DNA of 64,000 bases from Citrobacter amalonaticus. Its GTDB lineage: Bacteria > Pseudomonadota > Gammaproteobacteria > Enterobacterales > Enterobacteriaceae. Shown piece by piece: positions 39,329-48,558 of the stretch; within the stretch, counting starts at the first letter, position 1; each line of letters begins with the position of its first letter. The notes under the pieces are model-generated. The model searched no databases. It worked only from the letters and a program-made list of their open reading frames with translations, and was not told the DNA's origin. The DNA lies in the NCBI RefSeq assembly GCF_018323885.1, contig NZ_AP024585.1:2976001-3040000 (forward strand), given 5' to 3'. The position numbers and the translations under genes were made by a program.

Positions 39329-40246
39329 TTACTTCACCCATCCCTTTTGTTTCAGATAGTCCGCCGCCACTTTTTTGGCGTCCAACCCTTCAACGGCAAT
39401 GCTGGCATTAAGTTGTTGCAACGTTTTTTCATCGAGGCTGGCAAACACCGGTTGCAGCCATTCCGCCATCTGCGGGTATTCCTTCAGTACCGCCTCACGC
39501 ACCACAGGCGCTGGCGCATAAATGGGCTGAACGCCTTTAGGATCGCTTAAGGTCTGTAGCCCCAGCGCGGCGACCGGACCATCCGTACCGTAGGCCATCG
39601 CGGCATTGACGCCGGACGTTTGCTGCGCGGCCGCTTTGATGGTCACGGCGGTGTCACCCCCTGCCAGCGACAGCAACTGATCCTGACTGAGTTTGAAATC
39701 GTAGGCTTTTTCGAAAGCGGGCAGCGCGTCTGCACGCTCGATAAATTCAGCGGAGGCGGCCAGTTTGAAAGTACCGCCCTCTTTCAGATAACGCCCGAGA
39801 TCGGCCAGTGAGGTGAGTTTATTTTTTTCGGCGACATCGCTGCGCACCGCGATAGTCCAGGTATTATTGGCTGGCGCCGGCGTTAACCAGACCAGCTTGT
39901 TTTGCTCAGCATCGAGTTTTTTGACTTTCTCAAAGCCAGCTTGTGCGTTTTTCCACGCCGGATCGTTTTCATCTTTGAAAAAGAACGCGCCGTTACCGGT
40001 ATATTCAGGGTAGATATCCAGTTCGCCTGAGGTGATCGCGCCGCGCACGACCGGCGTGGTGCCCAACTGGACTTTATTGACCGTTTTGACGCCGTGGCTT
40101 TCCAGCACCTGCAAAATGATGTTGCCGAGCAGCGCGCCTTCGGTGTCAATTTTCGAACCGACCTTTACCGGCGACGCCGCCTGCAAGGGTAAGCTCACTG
40201 CCGCTAACAGCGCCAGCGAACCGGCCCAAATCTTTGAGATTGTCAT
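39329..40246 (-). CDS. osmF: Periplasmic osmoprotectant-type binding protein OsmF (YehZ)
   Basis: A 305-aa binding protein with a Sec signal (MTISKIWAGSLALLAAVSLP, cleavage near residue 23) and an OpuAC-type domain (KVGSKIDTEGALLGNI, YPEYTGNGAFFF). It is first gene of osmF-yehYXW. In E. coli the operon is induced by sigma-S in stationary phase and at high osmolarity; a matching promoter element lies upstream. Confidence 0.95.
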   Translation of the reverse strand: MTISKIWAGSLALLAAVSLPLQAASPVKVGSKIDTEGALLGNIILQVLESHGVKTVNKVQLGTTPVVRGAITSGELDIYPEYTGNGAFFFKDENDPAWKNAQAGFEKVKKLDAEQNKLVWLTPAPANNTWTIAVRSDVAEKNKLTSLADLGRYLKEGGTFKLAASAEFIERADALPAFEKAYDFKLSQDQLLSLAGGDTAVTIKAAAQQTSGVNAAMAYGTDGPVAALGLQTLSDPKGVQPIYAPAPVVREAVLKEYPQMAEWLQPVFASLDEKTLQQLNASIAVEGLDAKKVAADYLKQKGWVK

Positions 40247-40293
40247 GAAGCTTTCCTCATCTTTTTGCCGACTTTTTCAGCGACTTGAGGGGA

Positions 40294-40301
40294 AAGCATA
40301 G
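40294..40301 (-). promoter_or_regulatory. Sigma-S-type -10 of osmF
   Basis: Minus-strand CTATGCTT, in the context TCGACTATGCTTTCC, is one base from the sigma-S -10 consensus CTAYRCTT variants. It lies about 50 bp before the osmF ATG. E. coli osmF is RpoS-dependent, which supports this reading. Confidence 0.55.
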
Positions 40302-40352
40302 TCGAAAAGTATTCGGTTAACCCGACATTTCCGTATTTTCACGGGACCAACA

Positions 40353-40380
40353 AGGGGGAACCCATTGGTCAGTTCCCCCT
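40353..40380 (-). terminator. Hairpin after bglX
   Basis: A perfect 9-bp AGGGGGAAC/GTTCCCCCT stem with a 10-nt loop lies 7 bp beyond the bglX stop. The T run on the minus side is interrupted (TTGTTGG), so termination efficiency is uncertain. Confidence 0.55.
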
Positions 40381-40387
40381 GTAACCG

Positions 40388-42685
40388 TTACAGCAATTCA
40401 AACGACCCCTGCTTCACGCGGGCAGAATCGACGCCGATAAAGACGTTGAACTTGCCGGGTTCGGCATCGAACTTCATCTGCTGATTCCAGAACTTCAACG
40501 CATTGATATCAATCGGGAAACTAACGGCTTGCGTTTCACCAGATTTCAGGTTCACTTTCTTAAAGCCTTTCAGCTCTTTCACCGGGCGGCTCAGGGAAGC
40601 CGTGACGTCCTGCACATACAGCTGGATCACCGTCTCACCTTCACGCTTACCGGTGTTGGTCACCTTCACACTTGCCGTCACGCTGCCGTCGCGTTTCAGG
40701 GTTGGCGCAGAGAGCGTCACGTCAGAAACGTCAAACGTGGTGTAACTCAGACCATAACCAAATGGATAGAGCGGACCGTTCGCTTCGTCAAAGTAGCGAG
40801 AGGTGTATTTGTTCGGCTTGTCGGCGTTATACGGACGACCGGTGTTGAGGTGGCTGTAATAGGTCGGGATCTGCCCTACCGAACGCGGGAAAGACATGGG
40901 CAGTTTGCCCGACGGGTTGTAGTCGCCAAACAGGACGTCGGCAATCGCGTTGCCGCCTTCCGTACCGGCAAACCAGGTTTCCAGAATCGCATCGGCCTGT
41001 TGATCTTCTTTCACCAATGCCAGCGGACGACCGTTCATTAGTACCAGCACCAGCGGTTTGCCGGTCGCTTTCAGGGCCGTAATCAGATCGCGCTGGCTCT
41101 GTGGCAGCGTGATATCAGTACGGCTTGACGCTTCATGTGCCATGCCCTGCGCCTCACCCACTACGGCGACAACTACGTCAGACTGCTTCGCCGCCTTGAC
41201 GGCTTCATCAATCATCTCCTGAGGTGAACGCGGATCCATCTTCACCGCCTCTTCGTACTGATTGAGGAAGGTGACAATGTCTTTATCGTTAGTGACGTTG
41301 GCCCCATGGGCGTACACCACTTTACCCTTTGTACCGAGAGCATTTTTAATACCGGTCAGCACCGTGATGGACTGATCGGCAACGCCTGCGGCGGACCAAC
41401 TGCCCATCACGTCGCGTTTGCTGTCCGCCAGCGGGCCGACAACCGCAATCGTCCCCGATTTTTTCAGCGGCAGCGTGTCGAGGCGGTTTTTCAACAGCAC
41501 CAGACTTTCACGCGCCACTTCACGCGCCTCTTTCCGGTGCAGACGGCTTTCGGCGTTGGTATCCACCGGATCAGACTCTTTTGCCCCCAGATGGCTGTAC
41601 GGATCGTTAAACAGCCCCATGTCATATTTCACGTTGAGTACATGCCGCGCCGCGTCATCCAGCTCCGCCATCGTCACTTTGCCGGATTTGATCAGCCCTG
41701 GCAGATATTTGCTGTAATACTCGTCGCTCATACTCATGTTAATGCCGGACTTGAGCGCCACGCGGACGGCATCTTCCGGGTCGGAGGCGGTGCCGTGTTT
41801 AATCAGCTCTTTGATAGCACCATGGTCAGAAACGGTAATGCCTTTGAAGCCCCACTTGTCGCGCAGAATGTCTTTCAGCAGCCAGGCATCAGAGGTCGCT
41901 GGCGTGCCGTTCAATGAGTTCAGCGCCACCATCACCGCGCCGCTGCCTGCATCCAGCCCGGCTTTGTACGGCGGCATGTAGTCGTTAAACAGGCGCTGCG
42001 GGCTCATGTCGACGGTGTTGTACTCTTTACCGCCCTCCACGGCGCCGTAGGCGGCGAAGTGCTTAACGCTGGTCATCACCGAATAGCGATCCGCTGGGCT
42101 TTTGCCCTGCATCGCTTCCACCATCGTTTTTCCCATGATGGAGGTCAGATACGTATCTTCGCCAAAGCCTTCCGAGGCGCGTCCCCAGCGCGGATCGCGG
42201 GAGACATCGACCATCGGCGCCCAGGTCATGTTCAGGCCGTCGTCGGCGGCTTCATACGCCGAGATGCGTCCGACGGTTTTCACCGCGTCGAGGTTAAAAG
42301 AGGACGCCAGTCCGAGGCTAATCGGGAAGACGGTACGCTGGCCGTGCAATACGTCGTAGGCAAAAAAGAGAGGGATTTTCAGGCGGCTCAGTTCCATCAC
42401 CTGATCCTGCATTTTGCGGATATCCTGACGGGTAACGGTGTTAAAAATTGCCCCCACCTGGCCGTCTTTGATCATCTCGCGGATCGCTTCTTTCGGGTTA
42501 TCCGGACCGACGCTGATTAAACGCAACTGACCAATCTTTTCATCGACAGTCATTTTCGTCAGCAACTGGGTGACAAACGCGTCCCGCGCTTCCGGCGTCA
42601 GCGGATGGTTTCCGAACAGCTCCTCCGCCAGCGCGGGTTGCAATGCCAGACTAACTGCGACACCTACAGAACATAGCCATTTCAT
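40388..42685 (-). CDS. bglX: Periplasmic beta-glucosidase BglX
   Basis: A 765-aa glycoside hydrolase family 3 enzyme, exported by a signal ending PALA (residue 20). The N-terminal TIM barrel holds the catalytic nucleophile Asp in ITVSDHGAIKE. The alpha/beta sandwich domain contains VVGEAQGMAHEASSR, with the expected acid/base region. A fibronectin III-like domain (about 655-760) ends the protein. The start at 42685 is that of E. coli BglX. It is divergent from dld. Confidence 0.97.
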   Translation of the reverse strand: MKWLCSVGVAVSLALQPALAEELFGNHPLTPEARDAFVTQLLTKMTVDEKIGQLRLISVGPDNPKEAIREMIKDGQVGAIFNTVTRQDIRKMQDQVMELSRLKIPLFFAYDVLHGQRTVFPISLGLASSFNLDAVKTVGRISAYEAADDGLNMTWAPMVDVSRDPRWGRASEGFGEDTYLTSIMGKTMVEAMQGKSPADRYSVMTSVKHFAAYGAVEGGKEYNTVDMSPQRLFNDYMPPYKAGLDAGSGAVMVALNSLNGTPATSDAWLLKDILRDKWGFKGITVSDHGAIKELIKHGTASDPEDAVRVALKSGINMSMSDEYYSKYLPGLIKSGKVTMAELDDAARHVLNVKYDMGLFNDPYSHLGAKESDPVDTNAESRLHRKEAREVARESLVLLKNRLDTLPLKKSGTIAVVGPLADSKRDVMGSWSAAGVADQSITVLTGIKNALGTKGKVVYAHGANVTNDKDIVTFLNQYEEAVKMDPRSPQEMIDEAVKAAKQSDVVVAVVGEAQGMAHEASSRTDITLPQSQRDLITALKATGKPLVLVLMNGRPLALVKEDQQADAILETWFAGTEGGNAIADVLFGDYNPSGKLPMSFPRSVGQIPTYYSHLNTGRPYNADKPNKYTSRYFDEANGPLYPFGYGLSYTTFDVSDVTLSAPTLKRDGSVTASVKVTNTGKREGETVIQLYVQDVTASLSRPVKELKGFKKVNLKSGETQAVSFPIDINALKFWNQQMKFDAEPGKFNVFIGVDSARVKQGSFELL

Positions 42686-42901
42686 GTTGATTCTCTCTTC
42701 CTCTAAAGCCCGACGTGGCTGCGAAAATATAGCAAAAACCACATTTTGCCATAAGCCTAAACGGCAGCGCGGCAGAAAGCTAAGGTTATTCTCTTAATTT
42801 TCAACGCCGCCAATTCAAAGACAGCGTGAATGAGAAAGCGTATTGTCATACAAAGCGCTATGCTTGAACCTGATATTTTGTCCCACCACAAGGAGTGGAA
42901 A

Positions 42902-44623
42902 ATGTCTTCCATTACAACAACTGATAATAAAACCTTCCTGAATGAGCTCGCCCGTCTGGTGGGACATTCACACCTGCTTACCGAACCGGCTAAAACCGCC
43001 CGCTATCGCAAGGGCTTCCGTTCCGGTCAGGGCGACGCCCTGGCGGTGGTCTTTCCCGGATCGCTGCTGGAACTCTGGCGCGTACTGAACGCCTGCGTCA
43101 ACGCCGATAAAATTATCCTGATGCAGGCCGCCAATACCGGCCTGACCGAAGGTTCCACGCCGAACGGCAATGACTATGACCGCGAGATTGTGATTATCAG
43201 CACCCTGCGCCTCGACAAACTGCACGTGTTGGGCAAAGGCGAGCAGGTATTGGCGTATCCAGGTACCACGCTGTACTCACTGGAAAAAGCGCTGAAACCC
43301 CTGGGGCGTGAACCGCACTCGGTGATTGGCTCATCATGTATCGGCGCGTCGGTCATTGGTGGGATCTGTAATAACTCCGGTGGCTCGCTGGTGCAAAGAG
43401 GCCCAGCGTATACCGAAATGTCCCTGTTTGCCCGCATTGATGAAAACGGCAAGCTGCAACTGGTTAACCATTTGGGGATCGATCTGGGGCAAACGCCGGA
43501 GCAGATCCTGAGTCAATTGGACGATGAGCGGATCAAAGAGGAAAATGTCCGCCACGACGGGCGTCATGCGCATGACCACGACTACGTCACCCGCGTCAGA
43601 GACATTGATGCCGACACCCCCGCGCGCTATAACGCTGACCCGGAGCGCCTGTTCGAGTCCTCCGGCTGCGCCGGGAAACTGGCGGTCTTCGCCGTGCGTC
43701 TCGACACCTTTGAAGCGGAAAAAAACCAGCAAGTGTTTTACATTGGCACCAACCAACCCGAGGTGCTGACAGCGATCCGTCGCCATATTCTGTCGACGTT
43801 CGACAATCTGCCGGTCGCGGGTGAATACATGCACCGCGATATCTACGACATTGCTGAACAGTACGGCAAAGACACCTTCCTGATGATTGACAAGCTCGGC
43901 ACCGACAAAATGCCGTTCTTCTTCACGCTGAAGGGCCGCACCGATGCGATGCTGGAAAAGGTGAAATTCTTCCGTCCGCACTTTACCGACCGCGCGATGC
44001 AAAAGTTTGGTCACTTGTTCCCGAGTCATCTGCCGCCGCGCATGAAAAGCTGGCGCGATAAATATGAACATCATCTGCTGTTAAAAATGGCGGGCGATGG
44101 CGTCGCTGAAGCGCAAAACTGGCTCACGGAATTTTTTAAAACCGCAGAAGGCGACTTCTTTGCCTGCACGCCGGAAGAAGGCAGCAAGGCCTTCCTGCAC
44201 CGCTTTGCAGCCGCTGGCGCAGCGATTCGCTACCAGGCGGTTCATGCTGATGAGGTGGAGGATATTCTGGCGCTGGATATCGCCCTGCGCCGCAATGACA
44301 CCGAATGGTATGAACATTTGCCGGCGGAAATCGACAGCCAACTGGTACATAAACTCTATTACGGTCACTTTATGTGCTATGTCTTCCACCAGGATTACAT
44401 CGTGAAGAAAGGCGTGGATGCTCACGCGTTGAAAGAGCAAATGCTGGAACTGCTGCAACAGCGCGGTGCGCAATATCCGGCAGAGCATAACGTCGGGCAT
44501 CTGTATGAAGCACCGCCCGCGCTGACCCGTTTTTATCGCGAAAATGACCCGACCAATAGTATGAATCCCGGAATAGGCAAGACCAGTAAGCAGAAATTCT
44601 GGAAAGTCCCCTCTTCTGATTAA
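42902..44623 (+). CDS. dld: Quinone-dependent D-lactate dehydrogenase Dld
   Basis: A 573-aa peripheral inner-membrane flavoenzyme oxidising D-lactate to pyruvate. The FAD-binding domain has GLTEGSTPNG and GSSCIGASVIGGICNNSGG (about 140-160). The membrane-association region, rich in Lys/Arg, covers about 330-430, and the Dld C-terminal domain follows. AAGGAG precedes the ATG at 42902; the upstream ATG at 42830 is rejected. Confidence 0.97.
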   Translation: MSSITTTDNKTFLNELARLVGHSHLLTEPAKTARYRKGFRSGQGDALAVVFPGSLLELWRVLNACVNADKIILMQAANTGLTEGSTPNGNDYDREIVIISTLRLDKLHVLGKGEQVLAYPGTTLYSLEKALKPLGREPHSVIGSSCIGASVIGGICNNSGGSLVQRGPAYTEMSLFARIDENGKLQLVNHLGIDLGQTPEQILSQLDDERIKEENVRHDGRHAHDHDYVTRVRDIDADTPARYNADPERLFESSGCAGKLAVFAVRLDTFEAEKNQQVFYIGTNQPEVLTAIRRHILSTFDNLPVAGEYMHRDIYDIAEQYGKDTFLMIDKLGTDKMPFFFTLKGRTDAMLEKVKFFRPHFTDRAMQKFGHLFPSHLPPRMKSWRDKYEHHLLLKMAGDGVAEAQNWLTEFFKTAEGDFFACTPEEGSKAFLHRFAAAGAAIRYQAVHADEVEDILALDIALRRNDTEWYEHLPAEIDSQLVHKLYYGHFMCYVFHQDYIVKKGVDAHALKEQMLELLQQRGAQYPAEHNVGHLYEAPPALTRFYRENDPTNSMNPGIGKTSKQKFWKVPSSD

Positions 44624-44655
44624 CTCCAGTAAACTGCTTAATGGCGCAGGCTGGA

Positions 44656-44677
44656 TTTGCACGAAATATCGTGCAAA
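44656..44677. repeat. 22-bp perfect palindrome between dld and the acetyltransferase gene
   Basis: TTTGCACGA-AATA-TCGTGCAAA is a perfect 9-bp inverted repeat 80 bp before the acetyltransferase ATG and 32 bp after the dld stop. It could be an operator for a dimeric repressor or a weak hairpin on the dld transcript. Its AT-flanked form and the separate GC-rich terminator that follows favour an operator. Confidence 0.5.
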
Positions 44678-44690
44678 AGTAAGCAGATGT

Positions 44691-44717
44691 ACCGGAGTCG
44701 TGAGGACTCCGGTTTTC
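44691..44717 (+). terminator. Terminator between dld and the acetyltransferase gene
   Basis: A perfect 9-bp ACCGGAGTC/GACTCCGGT stem with a 5-nt loop is followed by TTTTCTTC. It lies only 18 nt before the acetyltransferase ATG, so if active it acts as an attenuator on any read-through or promoter upstream of it. Confidence 0.7.
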
Positions 44718-44735
44718 TTCGCAAAGGTGAGAACC

Positions 44736-45290
44736 ATGTCTGTTGCCGATACGCTTTCTGATAACGATATTGCGGTGCGCGACGCGCTGCCCGACGACGT
44801 AGAGGCGATCTCCTCGTTATATGCGTGGCATGTGTTGAATGGCCGCGCCTCTTTTGAAGAAACGCCTCCGACGATCGATGAGATGCGCCGACGTATGCGT
44901 ACGGTCGCGCAGTATGGTCTGCCGTGGCTGGTGGCGCTCTATCGCGGCGTGGTTGTCGGTTATTGCTACGCCACACAATATCGCCCGCGCCCGGCCTATC
45001 GCTATACCCTGGAAGAGTCGATTTATGTCGATGCCAGCATGACCGGACGCGGCATTGGCAGCCTGCTGATGCAGACGTTAATCACCCGCTGCGAGGAAGG
45101 GCCATGGCGGCAGATGGTGGCGGTGATTGGCGACGGGCATAACAATCCCGGGTCGCTGCGGTTGCATAAAAAACACGGTTTCGAGATTGCCGGACAATTG
45201 CGTAGCGTCGGGTATAAGAAAGGAGACTGGCGGGATACGTTGATTATGCAGCGCCCACTCAACGAAGGTGACTGGACGCTGCCGGAGTAA
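44736..45290 (+). CDS. GNAT N-acetyltransferase (phosphinothricin/methionine-sulfoximine type)
   Basis: A 184-aa GNAT enzyme most like the PAT/MddA (YncA) group that acetylates L-methionine sulfoximine, methionine sulfone and phosphinothricin. Visible features are VRDALPDDVEAISSLYAWHV at the start, FEETPPT (a substrate-site pattern of this group), the acetyl-CoA motif MTGRGIGSLLM (about 100-110), and SLRLHKKHGF near the C-terminus. Met at 44736 has AGGTGA 6 nt upstream. There is no equivalent between dld and pbpG in E. coli K-12. It meets pbpG tail to tail with no gap. The substrate is inferred from family only. Confidence 0.85.
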   Translation: MSVADTLSDNDIAVRDALPDDVEAISSLYAWHVLNGRASFEETPPTIDEMRRRMRTVAQYGLPWLVALYRGVVVGYCYATQYRPRPAYRYTLEESIYVDASMTGRGIGSLLMQTLITRCEEGPWRQMVAVIGDGHNNPGSLRLHKKHGFEIAGQLRSVGYKKGDWRDTLIMQRPLNEGDWTLPE

Positions 45291-46238
45291 TTAATCGTTT
45301 TGCGCGGTCTGCTCACCCGCATTGCCGCCCGTTGCAGCCATCTGTGCGGCTTTTTGCTTTTTATAGCTCAATGCCGCCGCCGGAACCGGCATCACTTTCC
45401 CGGTTTCGATCCACGTGCGTAAACGACTGGCATCGGCAAAATGGGTGTACTTGCCGAATGCATCCATCACCACCAGCGCCACCGGTTTATTGTTGATTAC
45501 CGTGCGCATCACCAGGCAATGCCCTGCGGCGTTGGTGAAACCAGTTTTAGTGAGCTGAATATTCCAGTTGTCGCGATACACCAGATGGTTGGTATTGCGA
45601 AACGGCAGTGTATACGCCGGGTTGGCGAAGGTCGCCATATCTTCACGCGTGGTGCTCAGTTGTCCAATCAGCGGATACTGCTTGCTGGCGATCAGCAGTT
45701 TGGTGAGATCGCGCGCGGTCGACACGTTGTGAATCGACAAACCGGTTGGTTCCACAAAACGCGTCCGGGTCATGCCCAGCGCTTTTGCCTTCGCGTTCAT
45801 CGCCTTAATAAAGGCGTTATAGCCGCCCGGATAATGGTGCGCCAGGCTTGCTGCGGCCCGGTTTTCCGAGGACATCAGCGCCAGCAGTAACATATCTTTA
45901 CGGCTGATTTCACTGTTTAGCCGCACGCGAGAGTAGATCCCTTTCATCTCTGGCGTCTGGCTGATATCCACTTTCAGTTTTTCGTTCAGCGGCAGCCGTG
46001 CATCAAGCACCACCATCGCCGTCATTAATTTGGTTATCGACGCAATCGGACGCACCAGGTCCGGATGGTTCGAATAGATCACCTTATTGGTGTTCAGATC
46101 CACGATCATCGCGCTACCGGAGGCAATCTCAGGTTGAGACGCCGCGGCAGCCGCCGCCGTTTTTGCCAGCGCTTGCGGCGCATAAGGCACAGCCAGCATC
46201 AGCGCCAGGCTCAGTATGGAAACTCGGAATTTCAGCAT
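45291..46238 (-). CDS. pbpG: D-alanyl-D-alanine endopeptidase PbpG (PBP7)
   Basis: A 315-aa periplasmic LMM penicillin-binding protein that cuts D-Ala-mDAP cross-links. The signal ends ALA (residue 25), with an Ala-rich linker. The catalytic triad motifs are SITK (Ser67-Lys70), SSEN (SxN) and KTG in [10 protein letters not shown]. The C-terminal tail is somewhat longer than in E. coli (310 aa). The stop abuts the GNAT stop. Confidence 0.96.
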   Translation of the reverse strand: MLKFRVSILSLALMLAVPYAPQALAKTAAAAAASQPEIASGSAMIVDLNTNKVIYSNHPDLVRPIASITKLMTAMVVLDARLPLNEKLKVDISQTPEMKGIYSRVRLNSEISRKDMLLLALMSSENRAAASLAHHYPGGYNAFIKAMNAKAKALGMTRTRFVEPTGLSIHNVSTARDLTKLLIASKQYPLIGQLSTTREDMATFANPAYTLPFRNTNHLVYRDNWNIQLTKTGFTNAAGHCLVMRTVINNKPVALVVMDAFGKYTHFADASRLRTWIETGKVMPVPAAALSYKKQKAAQMAATGGNAGEQTAQND

Positions 46239-46361
46239 GATGAGATTTCAGAAAATGATTCACGCGTGATGACACGCACCGCCGAAGTCAGGATGGCTCA
46301 GGCTAGCAGTGGAATCATAGCGAGCTAATGACCTTGCCGCCAGAAGAGAATCGTCAGGAAA

Positions 46362-46397
46362 TGCTGCGTTGCTGGCTTTTACACCAGCAACGCAGCA
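46362..46397. terminator. 14-bp perfect hairpin after yohC
   Basis: TGCTGCGTTGCTGG/CCAGCAACGCAGCA with an 8-nt loop lies 7 bp beyond the yohC stop on the minus strand, in the gap before the pbpG promoter region. No T tract follows on either strand (TTTCC on the minus). It is probably the yohC transcript end or a barrier hairpin. Confidence 0.55.
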
Positions 46398-46403
46398 CGA
46401 TAA

Positions 46404-46991
46404 TCAGAACAAGCGATAGCCGTATCCCCAGAGGATGACGGTCAGCGCCAGCAGCACTTCCAGTACCAGTACGCCGATAGCCAGGGTTGAACTGGAGAAG
46501 CTCAGCCCTTCGTCCTTATTGATATTCAGGAATGTCGGAATGCCTACATAGAGCAGATAGCCGGTATAGAACAACGCTACCGTCCCGACAAATGCGCAAA
46601 GCCACACCAGCGGATACAGCGCCACCAGACCGCTAAGAAACAGCGGCGTCGCCACATAACCGGCAAACACCATACAGTGCGTCAAAGACGGACGCTGCGG
46701 ATAACTCCGCGCCATCCACCAGATCACGCGCCCCATGATCGCCACGCCCGCCAGCATCACGGCATAGAACAGAACAGCCAGCACCAGGCCCGTAAACAGA
46801 GAAAGCTTCAGGACAGTGCCGTCGCCAAAATTCCAGCCGATTTGCGTCGTACCAATGAAGGCACAAATGACCGGGATGGCCGCCATCAAAAGCACATGGT
46901 GGGTGTAGTGATGCGAAACCGTTTCGTTCTCGCTGTTGATCACCTGCATTTCACGATTGGGATGAGAAAACAGCCCCCAGACATGGTTCAT
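46404..46991 (-). CDS. yohC: Yip1-family inner-membrane protein YohC
   Basis: A 195-aa membrane protein with five predicted helices and the Yip1 domain (start MNHVWGLFSHPNREM). The length equals E. coli YohC. Function unknown. It stands alone on its strand between two hairpin-bounded gaps. Confidence 0.93.
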   Translation of the reverse strand: MNHVWGLFSHPNREMQVINSENETVSHHYTHHVLLMAAIPVICAFIGTTQIGWNFGDGTVLKLSLFTGLVLAVLFYAVMLAGVAIMGRVIWWMARSYPQRPSLTHCMVFAGYVATPLFLSGLVALYPLVWLCAFVGTVALFYTGYLLYVGIPTFLNINKDEGLSFSSSTLAIGVLVLEVLLALTVILWGYGYRLF

Positions 46992-47154
46992 ACCGCCCCC
47001 TTGTTGTCAGCTGTGAACCTAACACTTCAAGTATAATTCAGCTTTGCGATTATTTATTGTACAGATAAAGAAGTGCCGCCGCGCCTGATGGCCCTTTTTG
47101 AGCATCACGAATTCAGAGGGTGTATGCTTACCATTGTGGAGGTCATACATACGT

Positions 47155-47724
47155 ATGGATATAAACAGTCTTATTGCGCAATACGGTTATGCCGCGCTGG
47201 TGGTTGGAAGTCTGGCGGAAGGCGAAACCATTACTCTGCTGGGGGGCGTGGCGGCGCATCAGGGATTACTCAAGTTCCCCCTCGTGGTCGTGGCCGTGGC
47301 CTTAGGCGGCATGATAGGCGATCAGTTACTTTATCTGCTGGGACGCCGCTTTGGTGGCAGGATCCTGCGCCGCTTTGCTCGTCATCGTGACAAAATTCGT
47401 CAGGCGCAGAAGATGATCCAGCGTCGCCCGTATCTGTTCGTGATCGGCACCCGCTTTATGTACGGGTTTCGCGTGATTGGCCCGCTGTTGATTGGCGCCA
47501 GTCATCTGCCGCCAAAGATTTTTTTACCGCTGAATATCCTTGGCGCGCTGGTCTGGGCGCTGATCTTCACCACCCTGGGTTATGCAGGAGGTGAAGTGGT
47601 CGCGCCATGGTTGCATCATCTCGATCAGCATCTCAAACATTGGATCTGGCTGATTCTGGCGGTGGTGCTGGTGATCGGCGTTCGCTGGTGGTTGAAGCGC
47701 CGCAGCCGTAAACAGGTGGGGTAA
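47155..47724 (+). CDS. yohD: DedA-family membrane protein YohD
   Basis: A 189-aa DedA/SNARE-associated protein with four or five helices. It has the family motif G-x-x-x-GD (LGGMIGDQLLYLLGRRFGG) and the FMYGFRVIGPLLIGAS re-entrant segment. DedA proteins act in lipid-carrier recycling and envelope homeostasis. Met at 47155 matches E. coli YohD; GGAGG lies 11 nt upstream, somewhat far. The upstream ATG at 47098 is rejected. Confidence 0.93.
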   Translation: MDINSLIAQYGYAALVVGSLAEGETITLLGGVAAHQGLLKFPLVVVAVALGGMIGDQLLYLLGRRFGGRILRRFARHRDKIRQAQKMIQRRPYLFVIGTRFMYGFRVIGPLLIGASHLPPKIFLPLNILGALVWALIFTTLGYAGGEVVAPWLHHLDQHLKHWIWLILAVVLVIGVRWWLKRRSRKQVG

Positions 47725-47729
47725 GCGGG

Positions 47730-48491
47730 TTATTCCGGCCTGAACTGGGGATTGGCCAGCATAAATCCCCCATCCACAATAAACGATTGCCCGGTGGTAT
47801 AACCCGCCTCTTCCGAGCACAGCCAGGCGACCAGACTGGCGATTTCTAGCGTCGACCCAGGTCTTCCCAGCGGGATTGACGGCTCGGTTCCCGGCTTAAC
47901 GTCACTGTCATCCATATCATTCATCGGCGTGGCTATCGCCCCAGGCGCCACAGCGTTAACCAGAATGTTATGGCGGACCAGCTCAAGCGCCATGGCTTTG
48001 GTGAGTACGCCGAGAGCATGTTTCGCCGCCGTGTAGGCGCTGGCCTCAGGTAACGGGGTATGTTCGTGCACCGAGGTAATATTGATAATGCGCCCCCCCT
48101 GTCCCTGCTTCACCATCTGGCGGGCCGCCAGCTGTGAGCAGAGAAACGCCCCATCGACATCGACCGTAAATATCTGCCGCCAGTCGTCAAAGGAGGTCTC
48201 CAGGAATGCGGATTTGCTCATCGTTCCCGCGTTATTGACCAGCACGTCGATCCGGCCAAAGCGCGCAATCAGATGTTCCAGCACCTGTGCACCTTGCGGC
48301 AGCTGGCTCAGGTCCAGTTGAAGGGTCTCCGCCCGGACGCCATGACTTTCCACCTCACGGGCGGTATCACGCGCTCCCTGCTCGTCTGAATGCCAGGTGA
48401 TGCCGATATCAAATCCCGCTTTCGCTAACTGAAGGGCGCACGCCTTGCCAATACCTGAATCGGAAGCCGTCACGATTGCTGCTTTTGCCAT
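47730..48491 (-). CDS. yohF: Short-chain dehydrogenase YohF
   Basis: A 253-aa SDR oxidoreductase. The cofactor loop is TASDSGIG (residues 8-15), NNAG follows near 88, the catalytic Tyr-Lys are in YTAAK, and the substrate loop follows. Related enzymes reduce keto groups using NAD(P)H; the substrate is unknown. Met at 48491 has GGAGG 5 nt upstream. It is convergent with yohD, only 5 bp apart. Confidence 0.93.
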   Translation of the reverse strand: MAKAAIVTASDSGIGKACALQLAKAGFDIGITWHSDEQGARDTAREVESHGVRAETLQLDLSQLPQGAQVLEHLIARFGRIDVLVNNAGTMSKSAFLETSFDDWRQIFTVDVDGAFLCSQLAARQMVKQGQGGRIINITSVHEHTPLPEASAYTAAKHALGVLTKAMALELVRHNILVNAVAPGAIATPMNDMDDSDVKPGTEPSIPLGRPGSTLEIASLVAWLCSEEAGYTTGQSFIVDGGFMLANPQFRPE

Positions 48492-48558
48492 ATCATCCTC
48501 CGGTTGCAACAGAACTGAGCCTTAAGTATAGAAACTCTCTTCGAAGCAACCGAAATAA

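Noticed and set aside
46362..46397. Insertion-sequence terminal inverted repeats at the yohC-pbpG gap
   Set aside because: The arms face each other across 8 bp with no gene between them, so this is a hairpin and not IS ends.
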